A stretch of DNA of 64,000 bases, taken from NCBI RefSeq assembly GCF_019431355.1, contig NZ_CP080269.1, forward strand, positions 3,748,501 through 3,812,500. The letters are read 5' to 3'. The DNA comes from Paenibacillus sp. R14(2021) (GTDB taxonomy: Bacteria; Bacillota; Bacilli; Paenibacillales; Paenibacillaceae). Shown here piece by piece: positions 25,311-34,430 of the stretch. A program made the translations under genes and the position numbers. The notes beneath the pieces were generated by a model, which saw nothing but the letters and a program-made list of their open reading frames with translations, made no database searches and was not told the origin of the DNA. Position 1 is the stretch's first letter; each line of letters starts with the position of its first letter.

Positions 25311-26041
25311 TAGCGGCGCTTCGTCGTTAGAATAGTAAGCGCGAACTTCGGCAGCACCAGCTGGCGGCGCCAGCGCGAAGGCTGCTTGAGCAGCCGGTAG
25401 AGCCACTCGACGTTCAGCTTCTGCCAGATGACGGGCGCTCGCTTCACTTTGCCGGCGATCACGTCCAAGCTGCCGCCGACGCCGAAAGCCACCTTCGCTT
25501 TCAAGCGGCTCTTGTGCTTGTAGATCCATTTCTCGGCATTCGGTGCGCCAAGCGCAACGATCAGCAGATCCGGCTGCTTCCGCTCGATGTCTGCGACGAG
25601 TGCCTCTTCCTGCTCGCCTTTGTAATACCCGTTATGCCTGCCGACGATTTCGACGCCGGGGTACTTGTCCACGATAATACTAGCGGCCTTGGCATTCGTC
25701 TCTTCATCCGCCCCGACGACATAGAGCGAGAAGCCCTTGGTCTTCGCCCCTTCGAGCAGCCGCGTCAGCAAATCAAAGCCGGTCACACGCTCCGGAATAA
25801 GCACGCCCTGCCATTTGGCCGCGAGCACGACGCCAATGCCGTCCGGCGTAATGAGATCGGCCGCATTCACAATGGCCTGCAGCTGCGGTTCCTGCTTGGC
25901 GGCCATGACAATCTCAGGGTTGGCCGTAATCAAGTGAAACATCGGCTTCCGCTCCCCCGCAAGCCGCGCCTGCAGCAGCTTCACCGTATCCGAAAGCGTC
26001 ATCTTCGAGAATGGAACGCCCAATATCTTGACGGTATCCAT
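25310..26041 (-). CDS. tagA: WecG/TagA/CpsF-family glycosyltransferase
   Basis: The 243-residue protein matches the GT26 family: TANPEIVMAAKQ with the conserved Thr/Asn, then ADLITPDGIGVVLAA with the catalytic Asp, GFSLYVVGADEETN, DLLIVALGAPNAEKWI and VGGSLDVIAGKVKRAP. In wall teichoic acid synthesis TagA adds N-acetylmannosamine to the lipid-linked GlcNAc. Related enzymes serve other surface polymers. It is a peripheral membrane enzyme; the basic C-terminal tail (QPSRWRRQLVLPKF, TTKRR) fits membrane docking. No other teichoic acid genes are in the window. Confidence 0.92.
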   Translation of the reverse strand: MDTVKILGVPFSKMTLSDTVKLLQARLAGERKPMFHLITANPEIVMAAKQEPQLQAIVNAADLITPDGIGVVLAAKWQGVLIPERVTGFDLLTRLLEGAKTKGFSLYVVGADEETNAKAASIIVDKYPGVEIVGRHNGYYKGEQEEALVADIERKQPDLLIVALGAPNAEKWIYKHKSRLKAKVAFGVGGSLDVIAGKVKRAPVIWQKLNVEWLYRLLKQPSRWRRQLVLPKFALTILTTKRR

Positions 26042-26189
26042 ACTTCACCTTCCTCTTCCCACGTATGCTGTCCCTTATTGTAGCATAAAAGCATGAAATC
26101 TGTTGAAACTGCACCATACAACGAAAAAAGCGCACTGCGGACAGGGCGCCGTTCGTCTTGCCGATTCACCGTGTTCGTAACACGCGCTT

Positions 26190-26714
26190 CTAACGGAAGA
26201 GGCCTGCAATCCATCGGAAAAAATCGCCGACAATCGGCACCAAGCCGAAGCCGTGATTCCCGATGGCGACCAAGCCATAGACCCGCTCGCCGACCGCTAC
26301 CGCACCGATTACATGCTGGCCGATGGCGACCGCACCCAGCGCGTTCTGGCCGACCGCTACGGCACCGAGCGCCGTTTGCCCGATGGATACGGCGCCAATA
26401 GCGAAGTCGCCTATGGCCACCGCGCCCGCGGACAGTCCGCTCGACAGTGCAACGGCGCCCAGCGCCAGCACGCCTCCAAGGGCAACCGCACCAAAGGAAA
26501 GCACGCCGATCGCCATCGCCCCGCCGGCAACAAGACCGACGGCAATGTCGCCTATAGCAATAAGCCCCACGGCGATCTTGGGCTTGCTCCTGCCCGCGCT
26601 CGTGCGGATGTTGATGACGGGAAATTTGGCTGCCGGCCATTGATAGTCGATTTCTTCCCGTCCGTTCTGTCCAACGTACCTGTTAAAACGAAGCAGTCGT
26701 CTCCATTCAAACAT
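26190..26714 (-). CDS. Glycine/alanine-rich decapeptide-repeat protein
   Basis: I do not recognise a named family. The 174-residue product starts with a basic, aromatic 50-residue region (MFEWRRLLRFNRYVG...). About twelve consecutive ten-residue units of the form A-V-A-I-G-x-x-A-x-G follow (for example AVAIGDFAIG, AVSIGQTALG, AVAVGQNALG, AVAIGQHVIG, AVAVGERVYG), and it ends with FFRWIAGLFR. The regular spacing of small and branched residues could build a beta-roll or a tightly packed membrane-inserted bundle. ATG 26714 has AGGGAG 11 bases upstream. It is transcribed away from the lipoprotein gene. The repeats are imperfect at DNA level, so they are old rather than a recent expansion. Confidence 0.65.
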   Translation of the reverse strand: MFEWRRLLRFNRYVGQNGREEIDYQWPAAKFPVINIRTSAGRSKPKIAVGLIAIGDIAVGLVAGGAMAIGVLSFGAVALGGVLALGAVALSSGLSAGAVAIGDFAIGAVSIGQTALGAVAVGQNALGAVAIGQHVIGAVAVGERVYGLVAIGNHGFGLVPIVGDFFRWIAGLFR

Positions 26715-26768
26715 GGTCCCGCACACTCCCTCATAGGCGTTCTATGATTCAACCAGCTCATTCAAGCG

Positions 26769-26806
26769 TATACTAAATAGAGAAGGGCAACAACCTGATT
26801 CAGGTT
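26769..26806 (+). promoter_or_regulatory. -10 box and palindrome before the Gmad2 lipoprotein gene
   Basis: TATACT (26769-26774) is a good -10 box without a clear -35. AACCTGATTCAGGTT (26792-26806) is a perfect 7-1-7 palindrome in the early transcribed region and may be an operator. Confidence 0.4.
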
Positions 26807-26845
26807 ATTTTCAGGCATGAAATTATGCAAAGGCAGGTGTTCGAT

Positions 26846-27460
26846 ATGTCTAAACCTTACCCAGCGCTGCTCTGCGTTATCGCCCTGGTGCTTACGCTGA
26901 CACTCTTATCCGGCTGCTCCAGCGATACCGCCGACGCTCCCGGCACAAAACCTTCCAACAATACCGGTAACGGGACAGCAGTAACGCCGCAGCCGGAACC
27001 GGCTAATCCGCCGGGCGGCAATACTTCCGGTAACGGGACTGCGCCAGCGCCAACCCATCCAACCGATACCGATACGGGCAGCAAACCGGAGCCAGCGCCT
27101 GAGGATGGCAAGCCGGCGGTTGTCGCCGGCAATGATGCTTTTCGCGTGTACGGCCCTGCGCCGGGCAGCGTGATCGGGAAGTCCTTCACCGTCAGAGGCC
27201 AAGCGCGCGTATTCGAAGCGGCCTTCAGCTACAACTTGGAGGATGGGCATAACATTCTTGCAGAGGGGCACCCGAAAGCAAGTATAGGCGCCCCGGAGTG
27301 GGGGGATTTCGAGTTTACCGTGAAGCTGTCAGAGATGCCGACGAGCCCGACGGGCGTACTGACGATTTATGAGGCGAGCGCCAAGGACGGCTCGCCGTTG
27401 CATGAGCTGCATATTCCGTATACGTTTGATAAGGCCATTCTAAAGCTGGAGACCAAATAA
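26846..27460 (+). CDS. Gmad2-domain lipoprotein
   Basis: The 204-residue precursor has a lipoprotein signal peptide with lipobox LLSGC (Cys24). A low-complexity Asn/Thr/Pro/Gly-rich spacer follows (about 25-90). It ends in one Gmad2-like immunoglobulin-type domain (FRVYGPAPGSVIGKSFTVRGQARVFEAAF...GDFEFTVKLSE). Gmad2 domains occur in sporulation and germination proteins of Bacillota and often sit with GerMN domains; here the domain stands alone. It should be anchored on the outer face of the cytoplasmic membrane. AGGCAGGTG lies six bases before ATG 26846. Confidence 0.83.
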   Translation: MSKPYPALLCVIALVLTLTLLSGCSSDTADAPGTKPSNNTGNGTAVTPQPEPANPPGGNTSGNGTAPAPTHPTDTDTGSKPEPAPEDGKPAVVAGNDAFRVYGPAPGSVIGKSFTVRGQARVFEAAFSYNLEDGHNILAEGHPKASIGAPEWGDFEFTVKLSEMPTSPTGVLTIYEASAKDGSPLHELHIPYTFDKAILKLETK

Positions 27461-27517
27461 GCTATCGTGTGAGACAGGGAGCGTGCATCCTCAGGAGCAG
27501 CTGCCTCCGACCGATTG

Positions 27518-27886
27518 CTAATCGACGCCGTGCAGTGCTTCGAGCGCGGCGTCTTTGTCGTTCAGGAAGAAGAACTGCTTGCCCTGATTGCATTCATAGA
27601 TGAAATCCTTCAAGCTTTTGCTGTCATATCCGCTGAAATCGCCGACGATCGCAAGCTTGACCCGGTAATTCGTATACTTCTGCAAAATCTCCCCCGCCAG
27701 CTTCGTCCGAAGCTCGAAAAAGTCTTCCGCGATATTCGCCTTCGCGATCAGCAGCTTATGGCAGTCCTCCGTATATTGGACGGAGGCCATCAAATCCAGC
27801 GCATCCTGCGCATTTCCGATGACAATGCCTTCGCTCTCGATGACGGCGACTTTGGAGGCTCCCTTATGACTAATCGTAATGTTCAT
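27518..27886 (-). CDS. DUF4180 family protein
   Basis: The 122-residue cytoplasmic protein fits DUF4180: VAVIESEGIVIGNAQDALDLMASVQY near the start, LIAKANIAEDFFELRTKLAGEILQKY in the middle and RVKLAIVGDFSGYDSKSLKDFI-type sequence ahead of the C-terminus. No enzymatic motif is evident and the family has no established role. It converges with the lipoprotein gene; no terminator was seen between them. Confidence 0.8.
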   Translation of the reverse strand: MNITISHKGASKVAVIESEGIVIGNAQDALDLMASVQYTEDCHKLLIAKANIAEDFFELRTKLAGEILQKYTNYRVKLAIVGDFSGYDSKSLKDFIYECNQGKQFFFLNDKDAALEALHGVD

Positions 27887-27965
27887 TTTCCTTCCGCCTT
27901 CCCTGTAAAAAAGTAGTTCTGATGAGTTAAAAGTTAATAGCAGCTTTCATACTGCTGACTTTGCC

Positions 27966-28361
27966 TCAAATCTCGGCTTGCACGGCGATTTGCCATCGGA
28001 CGCCAAATCGATCTGTCAGGCGGCCGAACATGCTGCCCCAGAACATCCGCTCGAACGGCATCAAGATTTCACCTCCGACGGCGAGCTTGTCAAATGCTTG
28101 TGCCGCCGCGGCCTCGGTCTCGAACTCCAACGTTAAATCAAGTCCGCTGCCGCGGTGAACGGAGCCTGAATCAGCCAAGTAAAAGGTTAGACCCGCGGCC
28201 TGCGCGACCAAATGCATGACGCGGTCCTTGTCTGCTTGACTCCCTCCCGGCATATCGCCGAAGGTCTGTACACTCACGATTTCGCCGCCCAGCGCGTTAA
28301 CGTAAAATTCGGCTTGTACGATAGCATTTTCACTGTAAATGTAAGGTCTTAATTGGGGCAT
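27966..28361 (-). CDS. VOC-superfamily (PhnB/glyoxalase-like) protein
   Basis: The 131-residue protein has the pattern of PhnB-type members of the vicinal-oxygen-chelate superfamily: LRPYIYSENAIVQAEFYVNALGGEIVSVQTF at the start, DRVMHLVAQAAGLTFYLAD in the middle and GGEILMPFERMFWGSMFGRLTDRFGVRWQIAV at the end. Some metal-ligand positions of true glyoxalases are not obvious, so the substrate is unknown. ATG 28361 has AAAGGAG at seven bases; an upstream in-frame start at 28391 is less likely. Confidence 0.85.
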   Translation of the reverse strand: MPQLRPYIYSENAIVQAEFYVNALGGEIVSVQTFGDMPGGSQADKDRVMHLVAQAAGLTFYLADSGSVHRGSGLDLTLEFETEAAAAQAFDKLAVGGEILMPFERMFWGSMFGRLTDRFGVRWQIAVQAEI

Positions 28362-28409
28362 AAGGATTCTCCTTTGGGATGTGGTTGGCATTCTACGACT
28401 TAGCTATCG

Positions 28410-28961
28410 TTACGCTTGCTCGCTCCGGCGGATCCAGAAGCGTTTCACCACATTGCCGTTCTCTTCGGTGAAAGTCGAATGAAACTCGCCGCCGTTATTG
28501 CGGATCGTCCGCTCCGATCCGATATTGCCGCTGTCGCAGACGACAAGCACGTCCGTGATGTCAAGCTTGTCGGTTTCTACGAGCGCCTGCTCCAGCAGAG
28601 CCGTCGCATAGCCTTGACGCCGCTGCGAGGGAACGATGCCGTAGCCGATGTGACCACCGCTCTCGCGAAGCTTATCGTTTAAGCGATGACGAATGTTGAC
28701 TGCGCCGGCGATTCGCCCGTTTCCATCCAACAGCCACAGCGTAGTGTGCGGCACCCAGCCCTCCGGGGTGTTCGCTTCTTCCTCCGCGCCCAGCAGAAAG
28801 CTCACATAGGCCGCAAAATCGGCAGGATCCCGCGAGACCACCCAAGGCACGATATCCTCGCCGCTTGCCATCCATTCCGTGTAGAACAGCAGATAAGCCT
28901 GCTGCAGTTCCACGGAGGGCTTCACCAAACGAACAGCATGTAAACTTGCTGATGCTTCCAT
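28410..28961 (-). CDS. GNAT-family N-acetyltransferase
   Basis: The 183-residue protein has a GNAT fold. The acetyl-CoA-binding motif reads GYGIVPSQRRQGYATALLEQAL (Q/R-x-x-G-x-A type), preceded by IAGAVNIRHRLND and followed by VLVVCDSGNIGSERTIRNNGGEF. The substrate is unknown; small-molecule or antibiotic acetylation is common in this group. It sits 48 bases upstream of the VOC gene on the same strand and may be cotranscribed with it. Confidence 0.87.
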   Translation of the reverse strand: MEASASLHAVRLVKPSVELQQAYLLFYTEWMASGEDIVPWVVSRDPADFAAYVSFLLGAEEEANTPEGWVPHTTLWLLDGNGRIAGAVNIRHRLNDKLRESGGHIGYGIVPSQRRQGYATALLEQALVETDKLDITDVLVVCDSGNIGSERTIRNNGGEFHSTFTEENGNVVKRFWIRRSEQA

Positions 28962-28983
28962 GACGTCAATTCGCTCCCTTCGT

Positions 28984-29030
28984 AAAAAAGAGGCAGGACA
29001 CGGAGTTACTTCCTCTGTGTCTTGCCTCTG
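28984..29030 (-). terminator. Terminator after the DEAD-box helicase gene
   Basis: On the minus strand AGAGGCAAGACACAGAGG pairs with CTCCGTGTCCTGCCTCT (few mismatches) and is followed by six T residues, nine bases past the stop codon. Confidence 0.88.
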
Positions 29031-29038
29031 AGCTGGTG

Positions 29039-30916
29039 TTATCGGGAACGGCCGCGGGTCGAACGACCGCCGGAGCCGGAGCCCTGCCTGCCGCCGCCGG
29101 AACGGCCGCCGCCTTTGAAGCCGCCGCCGCCCGATGTGGCGCGGCCTGACGAGGTGCGGCCGGATGATGCGCGTCCGCGATTCTTGTCACCGCCGCCGTT
29201 CGGGAATTGCGGCGCGCCTCCGCGTCCGCGTGCTTCGCCGCCGCTGCGCGCGCCCTGCTCCGCTTCGCGGCCTGCTCCGCCGCGCGGGCCAGCGCCCCCG
29301 CGTCCGCGTGCTTCACCGCCGCTGCGCGCGCCAAACTCCGCTTCGCGGCCTGCTCCGCCGCGCGGGCCAGCGCCCCCGCGTCCGCGTGCTTCGCCGCCGC
29401 TGCGTGCGCCAAACTCCGCTTCGCGGCCTGCTCCGCCGCGCGGGCCAGCGCCTCCGCGTCCGCGTGCTTCGCCGCCGCTGCGACTGTTGCGCTCGCCGGC
29501 TTCCTCGCCTGCCGGCGAGCTGTACCGCGTGCGTCCGCCGCGCGGCGAATCCGCGCGTGCCGCGCCCCATTGCGGCTCATCCGTGCCGGAGCCGCGCTTC
29601 GCTGCCGCCGAATACGCGCCGCCTCCTGCGGCGGAACGTCCGCCGCGTCCTGCTTGCCCGCTGCGGCCGCCTTGCGCGCTGCGGCCCGTGCCGCCCGCTG
29701 AAGCGCCGCGGCGACCGCCGGCACCGCCGGTTCCCCGGCGGCCGCTGCCGCTCGGACGTTCACGGTCCACGCTTGTTTTCCGCCCTTCGCCTGCAGGCAC
29801 GCTCCCTGCGCGGCCTTCCCGCGGAATCGACATCTGGATGCCCTTCTCGATGGCAGCCAGCTCCAAGCGATCATGCGGGGAAACCAGCGTAATCGCCAGA
29901 CCCGCTTCGCCCGCGCGTCCCGTCCGACCGATCCGGTGGATATAGCCCTCCGCATTTTCCGGAATATCGTAGTTGAACACATGTGTTACGCCTTCAACGT
30001 CTAGTCCCCGCGCCGCCACGTCCGTCGCGACAAGCAGATGCAGCTTCGCATCGCGGAACCGTTTCATGACCTGCTCCCGCTTTGCCTGCGACAAGTCGCC
30101 GTGCAGCTCGTCGCTGTTAAAGCCGTTCTCCTGCAAGTAATCGTTGAGCGCGCTCGCCCGCTTCTTCGTCCGGACGAAAATCACGCCCAAATACGGGTTA
30201 TGCTCCTGCAGGAGCCGCTTCAGCTGCTCTTCTTTGTTGCGTGCACCCACTTCGACCGACAGCTGGCGAATGCCCTTAACCGTTACCTGCTGTGCGCGTA
30301 CCGTAATATCCTTCGGCTCGATCATGAACCGCGCTGCGAGCGAGCGGACGCCGGCCGGCATCGTCGCCGAGAACAGCATCGTCTGCTTGCGGTAAGGCAT
30401 CTGCGTCAGAATCTCCTCGACCTCGGTCAGGAAACCCATATGAAGCATCTGATCAGCTTCGTCCAAGACGAGCATTTTTACCGAACCGAGTGCAATCGTA
30501 CCTCTGCGAATATGGTCAAGCAGCCGTCCCGGCGTTGCGACTACGATATGAACCGCACGCTTCAGCTTGCGCAGCTGCGATTCCACATCCTGCCCCCCGT
30601 ACACCGCGAGCACGCTGAATTCTTCCTTCGTTGCGAGCCGTTTCTTCAGCTCAGTCGTAATCTGCAGTGCCAACTCCCTTGTCGGCGTCAAAATCAAACC
30701 CTGCACGTCATCGCGCTCCGCACGAATCTTCTCCAGCATCGGCAGCAGGAAAGCAAGTGTCTTCCCCGTTCCCGTCTGCGCCTGACAGATCACGTCGCTG
30801 CCCTGCATGATGACCGGTATCGCGCCCTCTTGAATCGGCGTCGCTTCATGAATACCCTCGTTCCGAAGCGCCTGCGTCCGTTCTTTGGCAATACCTAATT
30901 GTTCAAAACTTGCCAC
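29039..30916 (-). CDS. DEAD-box RNA helicase with long RGG-type tail
   Basis: The product (625 residues) has a complete DEAD-box core (about 1-370): Q-motif region [11 protein letters not shown], Walker A AQTGTGKT (46-53), [29 protein letters not shown] and HRIGRTGR. It is closest in type to CshA, which unwinds RNA in ribosome assembly, cold adaptation and mRNA decay. From about residue 380 the protein is low-complexity Gly/Arg/Ser, including 3.4 copies of a 26-residue repeat (about 474-568). Such a tail probably binds RNA or drives condensation. GTG 30916 is the chosen start because GAGGTGG lies five bases before it; a GTG three codons earlier overlaps that site. Confidence 0.93.
   Translation of the reverse strand: MASFEQLGIAKERTQALRNEGIHEATPIQEGAIPVIMQGSDVICQAQTGTGKTLAFLLPMLEKIRAERDDVQGLILTPTRELALQITTELKKRLATKEEFSVLAVYGGQDVESQLRKLKRAVHIVVATPGRLLDHIRRGTIALGSVKMLVLDEADQMLHMGFLTEVEEILTQMPYRKQTMLFSATMPAGVRSLAARFMIEPKDITVRAQQVTVKGIRQLSVEVGARNKEEQLKRLLQEHNPYLGVIFVRTKKRASALNDYLQENGFNSDELHGDLSQAKREQVMKRFRDAKLHLLVATDVAARGLDVEGVTHVFNYDIPENAEGYIHRIGRTGRAGEAGLAITLVSPHDRLELAAIEKGIQMSIPREGRAGSVPAGEGRKTSVDRERPSGSGRRGTGGAGGRRGASAGGTGRSAQGGRSGQAGRGGRSAAGGGAYSAAAKRGSGTDEPQWGAARADSPRGGRTRYSSPAGEEAGERNSRSGGEARGRGGAGPRGGAGREAEFGARSGGEARGRGGAGPRGGAGREAEFGARSGGEARGRGGAGPRGGAGREAEQGARSGGEARGRGGAPQFPNGGGDKNRGRASSGRTSSGRATSGGGGFKGGGRSGGGRQGSGSGGRSTRGRSR
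29214..29493 (-). repeat. In-frame 78-bp tandem repeat in the helicase tail
   Basis: Four copies begin at 29214, 29292, 29370 and 29448, the last one partial, with exactly 78 bases between them and very few differences. Each encodes a 26-residue unit of the type [20 protein letters not shown] followed by AEFGAR. The near identity at DNA level suggests recent expansion and probable length variation between strains. Confidence 0.9.
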
Positions 30917-31082
30917 TTCATCCACCTCATTTTGTTATACAAACCATCCCGATCTACAACCGGCTTTCCTATCGTACCACATTCGCGATGCTCTCATGTA
31001 CCGAATCTTCCTAGAATGGCTGTAAAAACCATTATTTTGGCTATAATTTGCTCCGTTTCAAGCGAATGCAGCACAACCAAGC

Positions 31083-31114
31083 AAAAAGGGACAGAGCCTG
31101 CGCCCCGTCCCCTT
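31083..31114 (-). terminator. Terminator after the NO synthase gene
   Basis: On the minus strand AAGGGGAC pairs with GTCCCTTT (one G-U) around a 14-base loop and continues into TTTTTGC. Confidence 0.7.
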
Positions 31115-31196
31115 CTCAATAGCATGCGTTATTCGTTCTAGTTTACCCGTATAACAGCCGCTTCAAACGCCGCGGCAGGCCATGCGCGAAGCGCTG

Positions 31197-32315
31197 CTAC
31201 AGATCGGCGGGCGCATGTTGGTAATAGTAATTCGGCTTCAGCTCCGTGTCGTCGAAGCGCGTATGGAAGACCCCAGTCGTGGCCGGCGACAGCGGCGGAA
31301 TGAGCCAAGACCAGCGCCCTGTCGGCGTGCGGCCGTTCTGCCGTTCCTTCTCCGCGAACAGCGTGAACTGCTTGCTGGCGGTATGATGATCGACGATCGT
31401 CGCGCCTTTTGTTTTGAACGAATGCAGCACTGCGACGTTCATCTCCACCAACGCTCGGTCCCGCCATAGGGTGGATTCGCGAGCGGTGTCGAGGCCCATT
31501 TTCTCGGCCAGCTTCGGCAGCATGTTGTAACGGAACGGATCCGCCAAGTTGCGCGCGCCGATCTCCGTGCCCATATACCAGCCGTTGAACGGTGCCGCCG
31601 TATAATGCAGACCCCCGATTTCAAGCCGCATGCCGGATACGAAAGGAACGGCATACCACCGCAGCCCAAGCTCCTCGAAGGCAGGCATGTCCGGGTGTAC
31701 GAGCGGAACCTCGAGAACGATATCCTTCGGCACCTCGAACAATCGGGGCGGCTCGTCCCCAAGCTGAATAATGAGCGGCAGCACATCGAAAGCCGTTCCC
31801 GCGCCGCGCCAGCCCATCCGCTCGCAGGCTTCCGTCAGCTCCAGGGAAACAGGGTCTCCGACCACAGAGCCGTCTTCCTGTTTGTAACCCGCATAGCGGA
31901 TATACTGCTCGTTCCAAATTCGAATCCGCGGACGATCCGGCTCTGCCGAAGGTGCGAATATCGTAATTGTCGGCAGCACTTTGCCGCCGTTCGTCGCATA
32001 TTCGATATGATGAAAAATCGCTTTCACAATGTCCTCTTCCGTCTCGGCGCTTCGTGCATCCTGCACCGTCAACGCATCCCAGAACAAACGGCCGATACAC
32101 CGGTTGCTGTTGCGCCAAGCCAGCTTGGCCCCGTAAGCGAGTTCTTCGCCTGTATGAACGTACGTGCCCGTCGCTTCGATATCCGCTGCGATTTGCGCGA
32201 TTCGATGATTCGTCTCCTCGCTTGATCGCCCAAGCTCGATGCCAAACTGCCTGATGTAGGCTTCCGCCTCATGTAGCAAATGGCGATTGCTGACCGCCGC
32301 TGTTTGATTGTGCAT
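31197..32315 (-). CDS. nos: Nitric oxide synthase oxygenase (bacterial NOS)
   Basis: The 372-residue protein is the oxygenase domain only, as in other Bacillota. The proximal heme ligand is Cys73 in WRNSNRCIGR. The substrate-binding region reads PFNGWYMGTEIGARN with the arginine-anchoring Glu. The pterin/dimer region has GRWSWLIPPLSPATTGVFHTRF. It oxidises L-arginine to citrulline and NO with electrons from a cellular flavodoxin or reductase encoded elsewhere. TATAAT at 32354-32359 (minus strand) is a likely -10 box of its own promoter. It follows the tet-like gene with 111 bases between and no convincing terminator. Confidence 0.95.
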   Translation of the reverse strand: MHNQTAAVSNRHLLHEAEAYIRQFGIELGRSSEETNHRIAQIAADIEATGTYVHTGEELAYGAKLAWRNSNRCIGRLFWDALTVQDARSAETEEDIVKAIFHHIEYATNGGKVLPTITIFAPSAEPDRPRIRIWNEQYIRYAGYKQEDGSVVGDPVSLELTEACERMGWRGAGTAFDVLPLIIQLGDEPPRLFEVPKDIVLEVPLVHPDMPAFEELGLRWYAVPFVSGMRLEIGGLHYTAAPFNGWYMGTEIGARNLADPFRYNMLPKLAEKMGLDTARESTLWRDRALVEMNVAVLHSFKTKGATIVDHHTASKQFTLFAEKERQNGRTPTGRWSWLIPPLSPATTGVFHTRFDDTELKPNYYYQHAPADL

Positions 32316-32426
32316 ATGTAGGATCCCTGCCCGCTTGCTAGATTGTTAATTCTATTATAGCGGATTCGGCAGTCGATTTCTTCTCGGCCCGTTTGCGGGT
32401 GAATCGCCCGCAGCAGCGCGGTTGTC

Positions 32427-34430
32427 CTAGCCGCTCAGCGCATTGCGTACGGCCAATATATATTTCGACTGGTCCAGCGGGTTCACGCCGCGGCGGATGC
32501 GCTCTGCCTCCACGTCCGCGGGACATTCGCGGTAGCCGGCGAAGAACGTCGTGAGCGTGCCTCTGCCCTTCGTCATAGAGCCGAGGCGCGCCGGGAAATC
32601 AAGCGTCGTCGCGACAGGCAGCAGTCCTTCAAGCTCCATGCGCTCTTGCCGCACGACCGGCGCGCCGAACTCGCCGCGCATGACGACCAGCTCGTTCATC
32701 AGCTTGCCGCCGTATTCCTCCGGCACCGACATGCGGAAGCGCAGCATCGGCTCCAGCAGCTTCGTGCCGACATTCGCCAGCCCGTTCATAATGCCCATCG
32801 GCGTCGCGATGACGAAATCGAGCGGATGGGTATGCCACACATGATGCTCTCCCTCCACCAGCGTGACGGACAGGTCCGTAACCTCCCAGCCCCGAAGCCC
32901 CTGCTGCAGCGCCTCCGGCACGCGGCGAGCCACCTCGTTCTGATAGCTTTCGAGCAGCCGCTCGTTCCGGACAAGCGACTTGTACACGAGCCCGCTGCCC
33001 CGCTCGCCCGGTTCGATGACGAACCGCAAAATCGCCCAGCACGGCTTCGGCATCGTGTACGCAATAAACCCTTCGCCCGCCGAAGCAGGCGTTTCCTTAT
33101 AGATGACGGACGGCGCGCCGAAGCTCACCGCAAGCTTGAAGCGGCTCAGCAGGATGGATGCCAGCACCTCCATCTGAATCGGCCCCATCACCTTCAAATG
33201 CAGCTCACGCTCATCCTGCAGCCACTGCAAATCCAGCAGCGGATCCTCGTCCGCCAGCTCCTGGAACGCCGCAACGACCGCGGGGTACTCCGCCGCATTG
33301 CCCCACTGCACCTGTACGGTAAGCAGCGGTACCGCAAGCCGCTTCTCCCCGGGAACGCCCGCCGGCGACCCCAGCACATCACCGATCCGCGCCCGGCTGA
33401 GACCGTAAACGGCGGCGATATCCCCTGCCGCAAGCACGCCGATGTCCTCGGATTTCTGCCCGTGCACGCGGCGGATCTGCGTCACCTTGTCCTGCACGTC
33501 CCGCGTATGGTTAAGCACGGTATCACGGTTGCGAATGATACCTTCGTACAAGCGCACATACGCGATTTTACCCATAACGGGGTCCCGTTCCATCTTGAAA
33601 ATAACGCCTGCAACCGGCGCGGACTCCGCACCTGCCGGTGCAGGCAAATAGTCGATCATGGCATCCATGAGCGCCTTGACGCCAATGCCCCGGTTAGAGG
33701 CCCCGAAGAGCACCGGAAACAGCGCCGAACGGTGCACACCTGCGACCAGCGTATCCGCAACAAGGCCGGCATCGAACGCCGTGCCCTCCAGATAAGCCTC
33801 CAGCAGCGATTCCTCCTGCTCGGCCACGGCCTCCAGCAGCTGCTGCCGATAGGGCTCAGCCCATGGATTCGCCGCCATAGCGGGCTCGTCCAATACATCA
33901 ACCGAGCCTGCAAAATCCGCCTCCGCCCCATTCGGCGCCATAATCGGCACCGCCTGCGGCGAAAGCAGCCGGCGGATCTGATCCAGCACCGCAGCCGCAT
34001 CCGCGCCGATGCGGTCCATTTTGTTCACATATAGGAGCGTTGGAATGCCCAGCTCGCGCAGCGCCTGCCAGATGATTTCCGTCTGTGCCTGCACGCCCTC
34101 CACCGCCGACACGATGAGCACCGCGCCGTCCATCACCCGCAGCGAGCGCTCCACCTCGGATAGAAAATCGACGTGGCCCGGCGTGTCCACCAAATTGACC
34201 GGCGCACCCTTCCACACAAAACGCGTCACCGCCGCGCGAACCGAGATGCCCCGCTCCCGCTCCACGTCCAGCCAATCGGTCTGCGCCGTACCCGCATCCA
34301 CGCTGCCAAGCGCGCGAATATGCCCACTCAGGTAGAGCATCTGCTCCGTCGTTGTCGTTTTCCCTGCGTCGACGTGGGCAAAGATGCCGACATTACGCGG
34401 CTTGCCTTCCTGTTCAGCTCTTGTTGTCAT
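32427..34430 (-). CDS. Tet(M)/EF-G-like ribosomal-protection GTPase
   Basis: The 667-residue protein has the EF-G-like layout of tetracycline ribosomal-protection proteins. G1 is AHVDAGKTTTTE (18-29), G2 region ERERGISVRAA, G3 DTPGHVDF and G4 NKMD. Domains II to V follow, with a C-terminus of Tet type (RGRGTLTTFFAGYRECP). It is shorter than and distinct from a housekeeping EF-G. Family members release tetracycline or related drugs from the 30S A site; chromosomal versions in soil Bacillota may act on other antibiotics. The start overlaps the end of the upstream phosphoesterase gene by 17 bases and has no strong ribosome site, so coupling is likely. Confidence 0.88.
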   Translation of the reverse strand: MTTRAEQEGKPRNVGIFAHVDAGKTTTTEQMLYLSGHIRALGSVDAGTAQTDWLDVERERGISVRAAVTRFVWKGAPVNLVDTPGHVDFLSEVERSLRVMDGAVLIVSAVEGVQAQTEIIWQALRELGIPTLLYVNKMDRIGADAAAVLDQIRRLLSPQAVPIMAPNGAEADFAGSVDVLDEPAMAANPWAEPYRQQLLEAVAEQEESLLEAYLEGTAFDAGLVADTLVAGVHRSALFPVLFGASNRGIGVKALMDAMIDYLPAPAGAESAPVAGVIFKMERDPVMGKIAYVRLYEGIIRNRDTVLNHTRDVQDKVTQIRRVHGQKSEDIGVLAAGDIAAVYGLSRARIGDVLGSPAGVPGEKRLAVPLLTVQVQWGNAAEYPAVVAAFQELADEDPLLDLQWLQDERELHLKVMGPIQMEVLASILLSRFKLAVSFGAPSVIYKETPASAGEGFIAYTMPKPCWAILRFVIEPGERGSGLVYKSLVRNERLLESYQNEVARRVPEALQQGLRGWEVTDLSVTLVEGEHHVWHTHPLDFVIATPMGIMNGLANVGTKLLEPMLRFRMSVPEEYGGKLMNELVVMRGEFGAPVVRQERMELEGLLPVATTLDFPARLGSMTKGRGTLTTFFAGYRECPADVEAERIRRGVNPLDQSKYILAVRNALSG

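Noticed and set aside
29214..29493. Regularly spaced repeats that could suggest a CRISPR array
   Set aside because: The units are directly tandem without unique spacers, have a 78-bp period that keeps the reading frame, and encode RG-rich protein. No cas genes are near.
29022..29945. Long Pro/Arg-rich and Ala-rich open frames opposite the helicase tail
   Set aside because: They arise from the reverse complement of the 78-bp GC-rich repeats; the helicase frame on the minus strand is continuous with a complete DEAD-box core.
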